Shown: positions 5,421 through 11,333 of the stretch, piece after piece
How positions within the stretch are numbered: position 1 is the first letter of the stretch
Layout: each line of letters starts with the position of its first letter
NCBI GenBank assembly: GCA_947455015.1
Contig: CANGMY010000031.1
Span: 1-11,333, forward strand
Direction of reading: 5' to 3'
Source of the DNA: Microthrixaceae bacterium
Lineage (GTDB): Bacteria; Actinomycetota; Acidimicrobiia; Acidimicrobiales; Acidimicrobilacustridaceae
DNA: 11,333 bases
The notes under the pieces: model-generated
Databases searched by the model: none
What the model was told of the DNA's origin: nothing
Seen by the model: only the letters and a program-made list of their open reading frames with translations
Position numbers and translations under genes: made by a program

Positions 5421-6724
5421 TGAACAACGAACACTTTGTTGTGCTCGGCGTCGCTCGCCCCCGTACTTCGTGGTTGGGTGACGTTGGCCGCTGGGCAAAT
5501 TCCTCGATGCTCCCCATCGAATTCATCCGATGCGTTTCAGTCGATGAGGCACGCTCCCGCCTCCATTCCGATCGGCGCTATTCCGCCCTGCTTCTTGGAG
5601 AGGATTGCGCAGGAGTCGATCGAGACATCATCGAAACCGCTCGCGATGCGCGTTGCGCCCCAATCGTCATTACTGACACAACCGCACATCGCGACTGGGA
5701 AAACCTCGGTGCCGTTTGCACACTCACACAACCCGTCACACCAGAAATGCTTCTCGCTGCACTTCGCGAGTTCGCGATCGGGGTCGATCGGCGACCTGCT
5801 TCAAACCCTCCTGCGACAAACGTCGACGATTCAGCGGCCGGCTGCCTCATCACCGTTCTCGGCGCAGGAGGAACTGGAACGTCCACTACTGCCATAGCTA
5901 TTGCATCGCACTTGGCCTCCCCGGCGCCTAACGCTAAAAGTTCGGGCAAACGTCGCGTCGCCCTCGTCGACGCGAGCCTCAACGCGGATCAAGCCCTCCT
6001 GCACGATCTCGGCGACGTTGTCCCAGGCCTGCAGGAACTCGTCGATCTCCATCGCACGGCAAACCCATCGCTCGACGATGTACGAAATCATTTCTGGTTC
6101 AGCCCTCGACATGGGTACGACGTGCTCCCCGGCTTACGTCGACACCGCGATTGGTCAACTCTTCGACGTCGTACGACGTTGGCAGCTTTGGCCTCAATAC
6201 ACCGCTCGTACGACGTCGTTGTTGCCGACGTCGACTCCGACTTCGAAGGTGAAACCGAAACCGGTTCGATCGATATTGAAGATCGAAATTTGCTCGCACG
6301 AGAATTTGCAACAAACGCCGACGTCATTGTCGTGACCACGCGTGCTGGCGTTAGCGGTCTCAGTCGATCTCTTCAAATATTGCGCGACCTCATCGAACTC
6401 GGCGTCGACACCGAACGCGTTCTCCTTGTGGTCCTCGGAGCGCCTCGTTCAACGCGCCATCGATCCGAACTGAGTCGCACTGTTCGGCGACTCCTCAATG
6501 AAGCGGCCCCCACCCGTTCCATCCCAACTCCCGTCATGGTTCCGATCCGCCGCGACTTCGAACCGTTCATTCACGACGGAACACTCCCGCCGCGGTCTGC
6601 GCTCGGATCAATCACTTCGGCCGTTTCAGAACTCCTCCAACAACTTGGACCATCCGACTCTCCGCCGGTCTTTCAAGCAACCCCTATCGCCATTATCCCC
6701 GGACACCTTGGGAGGACAGCATGA
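5420..6724 (+). CDS. tadZ: TadZ/CpaE-like ParA-superfamily ATPase
   Basis: TadZ/CpaE proteins are ParA/MinD relatives that localise the Tad machine to its site at the membrane. The 434-residue product has an N-terminal receiver-like domain (about 1-125) without an obvious phospho-acceptor Asp pocket, a linker, and an ATPase domain from about 140. The P-loop reads GAGGTGTSTT (148-157): the signature lysine before GG and the lysine before S/T of the deviant Walker A are both replaced. A' is VALVDASLNAD (180-190), and the Walker B-like strand is YDVVVADVDSD (264-274). Atypical P-loops are known in TadZ proteins, so nucleotide binding may be weak or structural. The start ATG overlaps the cpaB stop by one base (TAATG), and the TGA overlaps the tadA ATG by 4 bp. 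Family assignment rests on fold motifs plus position. Confidence 0.85.
   Translation: MNNEHFVVLGVARPRTSWLGDVGRWANSSMLPIEFIRCVSVDEARSRLHSDRRYSALLLGEDCAGVDRDIIETARDARCAPIVITDTTAHRDWENLGAVCTLTQPVTPEMLLAALREFAIGVDRRPASNPPATNVDDSAAGCLITVLGAGGTGTSTTAIAIASHLASPAPNAKSSGKRRVALVDASLNADQALLHDLGDVVPGLQELVDLHRTANPSLDDVRNHFWFSPRHGYDVLPGLRRHRDWSTLRRRTTLAALASIHRSYDVVVADVDSDFEGETETGSIDIEDRNLLAREFATNADVIVVTTRAGVSGLSRSLQILRDLIELGVDTERVLLVVLGAPRSTRHRSELSRTVRRLLNEAAPTRSIPTPVMVPIRRDFEPFIHDGTLPPRSALGSITSAVSELLQQLGPSDSPPVFQATPIAIIPGHLGRTA
6710..6715 (+). promoter_or_regulatory. Strong ribosome binding site of tadA
   Basis: GGGAGG lies inside the end of tadZ, 5 nt before the tadA ATG at 6721. It fixes the start and allows strong independent initiation despite the 4-bp ATGA overlap. 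Confidence 0.65.
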
Positions 6725-7989
6725 CAATCGCCCCGCTCCTCGATGTTGAACTTTCTGTACAAGCACGCGCCAAAGACGATGCCATTGATCTCGCAACCGC
6801 TGATGGTCACGATCGCTTGCGCACCCTGATAACCGATGAACTTCGACGCTGGGACGACGACGTTCGCCACGGCCGCAGATCCATCGTCATCACAAATCCC
6901 GATCTTCTTGCGTCGCGCGCCTGGCGAAACCTCGTGCAATACGGACCCCTTACCGACTTGCTGGATGATCCCGATGTTTGGGAAATCGAAATAAATTCGC
7001 CGACCGAAATCTTCGTGAAGCGTCATCGCGGCACGACCGGGTACCACCACGAAACGTTCCACGATGACGAACATGTCATTCGCACGCTCACCAAACTTCT
7101 CGACGACTCTTCAACGAGCCATCGCAAACTCGACTCGACTGAGGGACTTCAAGATGCACAGCTCGACGACGGATCACGACTTCACATTGTCCACGGCGAT
7201 CTCGCTCGTGGTGGCCACCTCATGGTCAACATCCGACGATTCACAGGCGTGCCCTTCACCCGCCTCGACCAACTCGTCGCGACAGACACTCTGAGTAAAA
7301 GCGCAGCAGCATTTCTCGCAGCGGCGGTTCGATCTGGAACAACTGCCCTCTTCGCCGGAGCCCCAGGTTCGGGCAAGACAACGCTCTTGTCATGTTGCTT
7401 AGGCGAACTCGATCCTTCGAAACGTGTTGTCATTGCCGAAGAGGTTTTTGAGGTCGATGCACCGCTTCCAAATGTGGCAAGCATGCAAACGCGTGCCGCC
7501 CGCGCCGATCGCCCTGCAGTGGACCTCCGTCGCCTCGTCGCAGGTTTTCTACGGATGGCGCCCGATGTGGCTGTAGTCGGCGAAGTGAGAGACAGAGAGG
7601 CGCTTCCCCTCCTACTCACGCTCTCGTCTGGCATCAAGGGCTTCACAACAATCCACTCTGCAAACGCCCGAGGTGCACTTTCGCGTTTGAGATTTCTCGC
7701 CGAGCTTTCTGATGCTGGATCACTCCCGCACGGTGCACTCACAATGCTCGTTTCCGATGCAGTTGACCTTGTGGTGTTTAGCCAACGGACACCGACCGGA
7801 CCGCAAGTGAGCGAAATCATCGCCGTCGAGGAGCAACTTGTCGACGCATCAAGCGGGGCGTTCACCGTCACCGACCTCTTCTCACGTCGATCCCCCTCCG
7901 ACCCCTTGGAGTGGACCGGGCTCTTGCCACAACGCCTTGCTCACCTTTTTTCGGCAGCCGGAAGCGATCTCGGAGCGGTCTTGCAATGA
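6721..7989 (+). CDS. tadA: TadA/CpaF secretion ATPase of the Tad pilus
   Basis: TadA/CpaF is the hexameric AAA-like ATPase of the GspE/PilB (type II/IV secretion) superfamily that powers pilus assembly at the cytoplasmic face. The 422-residue product shows an N-terminal domain (about 1-190, including LLDDPDVWEIEINSPTEIFV and the VNIRRFTGVPFTRLD region), then the catalytic domain with Walker A GAPGSGKTT (213-221), an acidic AEEVFEVD box (239-246), RMAPDVAVVGEVRDREAL (278-295) as the Walker B region, and the His box GFTTIHSANARGALSRL (307-323). Length and motif order are normal for a Tad ATPase. The start is preceded by GGGAGG with 5-nt spacing. The stop overlaps tadB as ATGA. With TadB and TadC it makes the motor of the machine. 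Confidence 0.96.
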   Translation: MTIAPLLDVELSVQARAKDDAIDLATADGHDRLRTLITDELRRWDDDVRHGRRSIVITNPDLLASRAWRNLVQYGPLTDLLDDPDVWEIEINSPTEIFVKRHRGTTGYHHETFHDDEHVIRTLTKLLDDSSTSHRKLDSTEGLQDAQLDDGSRLHIVHGDLARGGHLMVNIRRFTGVPFTRLDQLVATDTLSKSAAAFLAAAVRSGTTALFAGAPGSGKTTLLSCCLGELDPSKRVVIAEEVFEVDAPLPNVASMQTRAARADRPAVDLRRLVAGFLRMAPDVAVVGEVRDREALPLLLTLSSGIKGFTTIHSANARGALSRLRFLAELSDAGSLPHGALTMLVSDAVDLVVFSQRTPTGPQVSEIIAVEEQLVDASSGAFTVTDLFSRRSPSDPLEWTGLLPQRLAHLFSAAGSDLGAVLQ

Positions 7990-8870
7990 CGGCTCTTCTT
8001 CTTGCCGCCATGGCTGGTTACGGGGTTCACCTCCTCTACACCGCCCGCCTCCTTGGCTGGTCTGGAGTTCGCCCAGCGCCCACATCTGCGGAACCGAAGC
8101 GAACCCGACGCACGAATGCCGAATGGATGACACAAGCTGGCCTTGGCTCAGTAGCGCCGAGTGAATTCCTCCTTGCGATTAGCTCCATGTTCCTCCTCGG
8201 AGCGCTGCTTGCACTTGCGCTTTTCGGTTCGACGCTTCCCACGATCGCCGGAGGCATATTCGGCGCATCGTTCCCGATCGCTGCGTATCGCCAACGACGT
8301 CGAAATCGACTCGCAATTGCGCAAGATGCCTGGCCGCGCATGATCGAGGAACTTCGACTACTCACCGGATCAGTCGGGCGTTCACTCCCCCAGGCATTAT
8401 TCGAAGTTGGTGCAGCCGGCCCCGAGATCATGCGTCCCGCATTTCATGCAGCGCAGCGTGAATGGATGTTGACAACCGACTTCGAAAAGACGCTTCGCGT
8501 TCTGCGCCATCAACTCGCCGATCCAACATGCGATGCGACTTGCGAAACGCTGCTCATCGCACACGAACTTGGTGGAACCGGAATCGATCGTCGCCTTGCC
8601 GATCTTGCCCAAGACCGGCGCGACGACGTCTCGTATCGTAAAGACGTTCGAGCGAGACAATCCGGAGTCCGGTTTGCTCGGAGATTCGTACTGCTCGTTC
8701 CCCTCGGCATGGCGGCCGCCGGATTGGCCGTCGGCAATGGCCGGAGCGCCTACACAACGCCAATTGGTCAACTCGCTGTTCTCAGTGCACTCATCATGAT
8801 GGCTGCGTGTTGGCGATGGGCCGGGCGCATGCTGCGCCTCCCCACCGAAGATCGAGTGTTCGAACGATGA
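7986..8870 (+). CDS. tadB: TadB-like inner-membrane platform protein (T2SF domain)
   Basis: TadB is a GspF/PilC-type membrane platform protein that couples TadA to pilin polymerisation. The 294-residue product has hydrophobic segments near 1-17, 62-82, 85-100, 233-250 and 262-280. Between the third and fourth it has a soluble T2SF domain of about 130 residues (IAQDAWPRMIEELRLLTGSV, SLPQALFEVG, ETLLIAHELGGTGIDRRLADL), as usual for TadB. I chose ATG at 7986 because it forms the ATGA overlap with tadA and begins at the first membrane segment. An in-frame ATG at 7911 lies well inside tadA and would add a non-conserved stretch. Its TGA overlaps the tadC ATG by 4 bp. The split of GspF into TadB plus TadC is typical of Tad systems. 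Confidence 0.9.
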   Translation: MTALLLAAMAGYGVHLLYTARLLGWSGVRPAPTSAEPKRTRRTNAEWMTQAGLGSVAPSEFLLAISSMFLLGALLALALFGSTLPTIAGGIFGASFPIAAYRQRRRNRLAIAQDAWPRMIEELRLLTGSVGRSLPQALFEVGAAGPEIMRPAFHAAQREWMLTTDFEKTLRVLRHQLADPTCDATCETLLIAHELGGTGIDRRLADLAQDRRDDVSYRKDVRARQSGVRFARRFVLLVPLGMAAAGLAVGNGRSAYTTPIGQLAVLSALIMMAACWRWAGRMLRLPTEDRVFER

Positions 8871-9766
8871 GGCAACCACTCGCTGTTGTCCTATTGCTTG
8901 CCTGGCTCGGGCTCACATTGCTCCTCGGTCAAATGCGCTGGTTCCGACGGCGCCCCCTCATCGATCGGATGCGGCCCTACATCTTTGGTCTCTCACTCCC
9001 TTCCGATTCCGACGAAAGCAATTCACTCCTCCGAGTACTCGGTCCCCTCGCCCGCGACTCCGGAGCCGCTATCGCGAAGTTCTCGGGCGTACACGAAGAC
9101 CTCGCCACACGGCTCGAGCGGGTTCACAGCCCGTTCGACCCAACATCGTTTCGTCTTCGCCAACTCGGTTGGTCAATTGCTGCAGCTAGCGCTGCGGTCC
9201 TCGTTGGAGTGGCAATAGATCCGACCGCTCCAGTGCTTCTCTTACTCCTCGTAGGAGCGCCAGCCCTTGCGTTTCTCGTTGTTGAATCGCAACTCTCTCG
9301 ACGATCAACCGATTGGAAACGATCGCTAGTTCTTGAACTTCCGATCGTTAGCGAACAACTCGGAATGCTCCTCTCTGCCGGTTACTCACTCGGCGCTGCC
9401 CTTCAACGACTCTCCCGCCGCTCGAACGGAGCAGTGGCACAGGATCTCCAGAGAGTCGTGACTCGCATCCAACACGGAATCGACGAAAACACCGCACTTC
9501 GTGAATGGGCGACCACTGCCGATGTGCCGGCTGTCGGGCGACTTGTTGGCGTCCTTGCGTTAAATCGCGACGCCGGCGATCTCGGCCACCTCATCACCCA
9601 AGAAGCCCGAGCCGTTCGCGCCGAAGTTCACCGAGAACTTGTCGAGACAATCGAAAAACGCGGGCAGCAGGTTTGGATTCCCGTCACCGTTGCGACGTTG
9701 GTGCCAGGTCTTCTCTTTCTCGCCGTTCCGTTCACTGAAGCACTTCGCCTTTTCAGTACCACCTGA
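8867..9766 (+). CDS. tadC: TadC-like inner-membrane platform protein (T2SF domain)
   Basis: The second GspF-type platform protein, thought to pair with TadB under the TadA hexamer. The 299-residue product has membrane helices near 5-22, 100-117, 121-140 and 270-292. A T2SF domain lies between the third and fourth (about 153-265: LVLELPIVSEQLGMLLSAGY, SLGAALQRLSRR, VLALNRDAGDLGHLITQEA). The Leu-Ser-Ala-Gly block (169-172) followed by S/G and aliphatic residues is a hallmark of the domain. The start ATG overlaps the tadB stop as ATGA; an in-frame ATG at 8807 would lie within tadB and is disfavoured. A 52-bp gap follows before the pilin-like gene, the largest spacing in the operon. Confidence 0.9.
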   Translation: MRQPLAVVLLLAWLGLTLLLGQMRWFRRRPLIDRMRPYIFGLSLPSDSDESNSLLRVLGPLARDSGAAIAKFSGVHEDLATRLERVHSPFDPTSFRLRQLGWSIAAASAAVLVGVAIDPTAPVLLLLLVGAPALAFLVVESQLSRRSTDWKRSLVLELPIVSEQLGMLLSAGYSLGAALQRLSRRSNGAVAQDLQRVVTRIQHGIDENTALREWATTADVPAVGRLVGVLALNRDAGDLGHLITQEARAVRAEVHRELVETIEKRGQQVWIPVTVATLVPGLLFLAVPFTEALRLFSTT

Positions 9767-9807
9767 GACAGCGCAACGCCTCCCACACAAATCCCCAGTC
9801 ACACAAC

Positions 9808-9813
9808 AAGGAG
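9808..9813 (+). promoter_or_regulatory. Strong ribosome binding site of the Flp-like pilin gene
   Basis: AAGGAG lies 5 nt before the ATG at 9819. It is among the best Shine-Dalgarno matches in the operon and sits after the only real spacer, which fits a need for more pilin than machine subunits. Confidence 0.65.
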
Positions 9814-9818
9814 CAGTT

Positions 9819-10043
9819 ATGCAGCAGAACCTCGACGAGACAATCGAAACACACGATGTCGCGACTGCGTCAGTGAAGCGTCGACGACTCAAAGGCGATC
9901 GTGGTGAAGGAGTCATCTCGGCCGCGATCGCGGTCCTCATCATGGCGTTCCTCGGCGCGGCGATGTGGATCGGCTTCCAACAAATGTGGAAGACCACAGA
10001 AGCGACGACCAACGACAAGATCACACAGATCGGATCCGAGTGA
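9819..10043 (+). CDS. Flp-pilin-like small membrane protein, candidate major pilin
   Basis: A 74-residue protein: a long charged leader (1-29, with KRRRLKGDRG at 20-29), one hydrophobic helix (about 32-53), and a short polar tail (KTTEATTNDKITQIGSE). Size, layout, position after tadC and the strong ribosome binding site all point to the pilus subunit. By family logic the leader would be removed after a Gly by a TadV/CpaA-type prepilin peptidase and the helix would pack the fibre core. The canonical Glu five residues after the cut is absent: after G29 position +5 is Ser, and after G31 it is Ala. The start is fixed by AAGGAG with 5-nt spacing; the upstream in-frame sequence belongs to tadC in another frame. 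Its TGA overlaps the next gene's GTG start. It could instead be a TadE-like accessory protein. Confidence 0.75.
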   Translation: MQQNLDETIETHDVATASVKRRRLKGDRGEGVISAAIAVLIMAFLGAAMWIGFQQMWKTTEATTNDKITQIGSE

Positions 10044-10474
10044 CTCAACGTCACATGCGTTTCGCTTGCCGGGCCGGCTCCGACATCGGGGCCGGCCTCA
10101 TCTCCACGATTTCAGGGCTGCTCGTGTTCCTTGCCCTCTTACTTTTCGCAACACAAACGCTGATCGCTCTGTATGCACGATCAGCGACAACAAGTGCTGC
10201 CTATGAAGGAGCTCGTCTCGTCGCTGGAGCAAGAACGCCTCACGACGTTTCGCCAATCCCTGATGAGGCACGATCACGAGCCGAATCAACCATTCGATCT
10301 CAACTCGGTTCGTTCGGGGATCGGATCGAACTCGATTGGTCGACAAGCACATGGGACACCGTCGCTCTGACGGTCCGAGCGCGTCCCCCCAGTTTCCTTT
10401 GGGACAGTTTGAGAGGAAGCGGTGCGCCGCGAATCGAACGAACTGTCCGTGTTCGCGTCGAGCAACTCCAATGA
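10040..10474 (+). CDS. tadE: TadE-like pseudopilin
   Basis: TadE proteins are single-helix pseudopilins needed for Tad pilus biogenesis. The 144-residue product has a short leader (RAGSDIGAG at 11-19), a hydrophobic helix (about 20-45), then the YARSATTSAAYEGARLVAGA block (45-64), which matches the TadE hallmark of a helix end followed by AAxEGAR. A soluble alpha/beta tail closes with RIERTVRVRVEQL. I chose GTG at 10040 because it forms a GTGA overlap with the pilin gene, in keeping with the operon; ATG at 10055 is a close alternative. The stop overlaps the next gene as ATGA. As in the pilin-like protein, no Glu lies at +5 of a Gly cut site. Confidence 0.82.
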   Translation: MTQRHMRFACRAGSDIGAGLISTISGLLVFLALLLFATQTLIALYARSATTSAAYEGARLVAGARTPHDVSPIPDEARSRAESTIRSQLGSFGDRIELDWSTSTWDTVALTVRARPPSFLWDSLRGSGAPRIERTVRVRVEQLQ

Positions 10475-10929
10475 GGCGCCAACGACTTCGGGGGGACCAC
10501 GGACAAGTTGGCGGTATCGAGGTCATACCGTTCGGGATCCTCACGTTTGTGATTGCAATGTTGGTGATCGCCAATGTTTGGGGCGCTGTCGATGCCGACC
10601 TGGCAACAACGAGTGCAGCACGTGAAGCAGTTCGCGCATTCGTCGAAGCACCCGATGAAGCAACAGCGCAGTTCCGAGCAGAGTCCGCAGCCCAGCAGGC
10701 CTTTCAAGGTCAGGGGCGAAATGCTGGCGCTACATCGATTTCTATTTCCTATACGGGTGAGCGCGGCTGGTCGCGATGCAGCCGGGTCACCGTCACCGTT
10801 CGCCATCCCGTTCATGCTCTTCGAGTTCCGATCATCGGCGGCTTCGGCCACGGTTTCGATGCCGTGGCTTCAGAGAGCGAAGTCATTGATCCGTTTCGAA
10901 GCGGACTACCTGGAGATGCTCGATGCTGA
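10471..10929 (+). CDS. Second TadE/TadF-like pseudopilin
   Basis: A 152-residue single-helix protein: a short basic leader (MRRQRLRGDHG), a helix from about 18 to 42, and a TadE-like block after it (ADLATTSAAREAVRAFVEA, 42-60). A soluble tail has the VTVTVRHPVHALRVP and FDAVASESEVIDPFR segments typical of TadE/TadF pseudopilin C-termini. It is the only helix-start in the set with a Glu in the right area, E17, at +6 rather than +5 from G11. The start ATG overlaps the previous stop as ATGA, and the TGA lies 7 bp inside the next gene. It would be an inner-membrane or tip component of the pilus. TadE and TadF cannot be told apart reliably by eye, so no symbol is given. Confidence 0.8.
   Translation: MRRQRLRGDHGQVGGIEVIPFGILTFVIAMLVIANVWGAVDADLATTSAAREAVRAFVEAPDEATAQFRAESAAQQAFQGQGRNAGATSISISYTGERGWSRCSRVTVTVRHPVHALRVPIIGGFGHGFDAVASESEVIDPFRSGLPGDARC
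10912..10915 (+). promoter_or_regulatory. Ribosome binding site deciding the TadG-like start
   Basis: GGAG within the end of the preceding gene lies 7 nt before the ATG at 10923. It supports that start and the 7-bp gene overlap. Confidence 0.5.
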
Positions 10930-11333
10930 CCTTTACGCGTCATCGGTTCCGCGGTGAAAACGGAACGGTGCTCATGCTCATGCCCGTCGCAGTACTCATA
11001 ATGTTCGTACTTGGCGCCATCACCGTCGACCTCACCGCAGTTCGCGCTGGACAACAGGACCTCATCGCCGCTGCGACAGATGCAGCCAACGACGCCGCGA
11101 CCGCAGGGCTTGATGAATCCGCACTTCGGGCTGGACGCGGCTACCAACTTGATCCCGCGCGGGTGTGGCTCGTTGCCGTCGACGTTCTCGCCACAAAGGG
11201 CATTCTCGACAACCTCACATCGGGCCCTGATGTTTCCATCAATCCCGACGGCTCGGTAACGGTTTCCCTTTCCAAACGTGTGCCGCACGTGTTCGCCCGA
11301 GCGCTTCCCGGCGCACCCGACGACGAACTTGTA
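10923..11333 (+). CDS. TadG-like pilus-associated membrane protein (5' part, runs off the window)
   Basis: The frame is open from ATG at 10923 to the window end, giving 137 residues without a stop. It has a short basic leader (FTRHRFRGENG), a helix of about 15-35 (TVLMLMPVAVLIMFVLGAIT) and then VDLTAVRAGQQDLIAAATDA, the pattern of TadG/TadE-related actinobacterial proteins, in which a membrane helix leads into an Ala-rich amphipathic helix (AANDAATAGLD). A soluble region follows (YQLDPARVWLVAVDVL, then a beta-rich VTVSL segment). Classic TadG carries a von Willebrand-type domain further on; whether this one does cannot be seen. The start has GGAG 7 nt upstream and overlaps the preceding gene by 7 bp. 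It fits as the last of three pseudopilin-class genes. Confidence 0.8.
   Translation, partial: MLTFTRHRFRGENGTVLMLMPVAVLIMFVLGAITVDLTAVRAGQQDLIAAATDAANDAATAGLDESALRAGRGYQLDPARVWLVAVDVLATKGILDNLTSGPDVSINPDGSVTVSLSKRVPHVFARALPGAPDDELV

Noticed and set aside
7182..7871. Minus-strand open frame of 229 codons opposite tadA
   Set aside because: The opposite strand is an unmistakable secretion ATPase; the mirror frame is Ser/Arg/Thr-rich and typical of antisense frames in GC-rich DNA.
7911..7985. Upstream in-frame start for tadB
   Set aside because: It lies inside the conserved tadA frame and adds a non-hydrophobic basic stretch; ATG at 7986 forms the ATGA overlap used throughout the operon.

Overview
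The window looks like a chromosomal segment of a GC-rich actinobacterium, probably of the Acidimicrobiia type. This is inferred from gene order, codon usage and family resemblance, not from a database search. It carries no rRNA, tRNA, insertion sequence, CRISPR array or phage gene that I can recognise.

Left part (1-3767): the window opens with the last 44 codons of a plus-strand gene of unknown function, low in complexity and rich in Thr, Ala and Pro. After only 5 bp comes a tightly packed minus-strand housekeeping cluster read right to left: phoH (PhoH-like ATPase), ybeY (rRNA maturation endoribonuclease), a CNNM/CBS/CorC-HlyC transporter-type membrane protein, and era (30S assembly GTPase). 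Stop and start codons overlap or nearly touch at every junction (TTGA, TAA-GC-ATG, GTGA). This is a ribosome maturation and stress operon common in Gram-positive bacteria.

Middle (3768-4670): a plus-strand gene diverges from phoH. It encodes a 183-residue protein that I read as two Sm/SH3-like beta-barrel repeats. Its 3' end overlaps, tail to tail by 67 bp, a small minus-strand gene for an excisionase/MerR-type helix-turn-helix protein. That gene in turn diverges from the pilus operon across a 125-bp region that contains a 14-bp dyad.

Right part (4671-11333): a plus-strand Tad (Flp-type) pilus operon. The order is CpaB/RcpC-like SAF protein, TadZ/CpaE-like ATPase, TadA/CpaF secretion ATPase, TadB, TadC, a 52-bp gap, a 74-residue Flp-pilin-like protein with a strong ribosome binding site, two TadE-like pseudopilins, and a TadG-like protein cut by the window end. 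Neighbouring genes mostly overlap by 1 to 7 bp, so the operon is probably translationally coupled. TadA powers the TadB/TadC inner-membrane platform, TadZ would localise the machine, and the small single-helix proteins would form the fibre and its tip or initiation complex. No secretin or other outer-membrane part is seen, as expected for a monoderm. The prepilin peptidase (TadV/CpaA) is not in the window.

No wholly new system stands out. The points most worth a second look are the departures of the pilin-like proteins from the canonical prepilin Glu+5 signature, the TadZ P-loop that lacks both lysines, the tail-to-tail coding overlap, and the linked HTH regulator, dyad and Sm-like protein.
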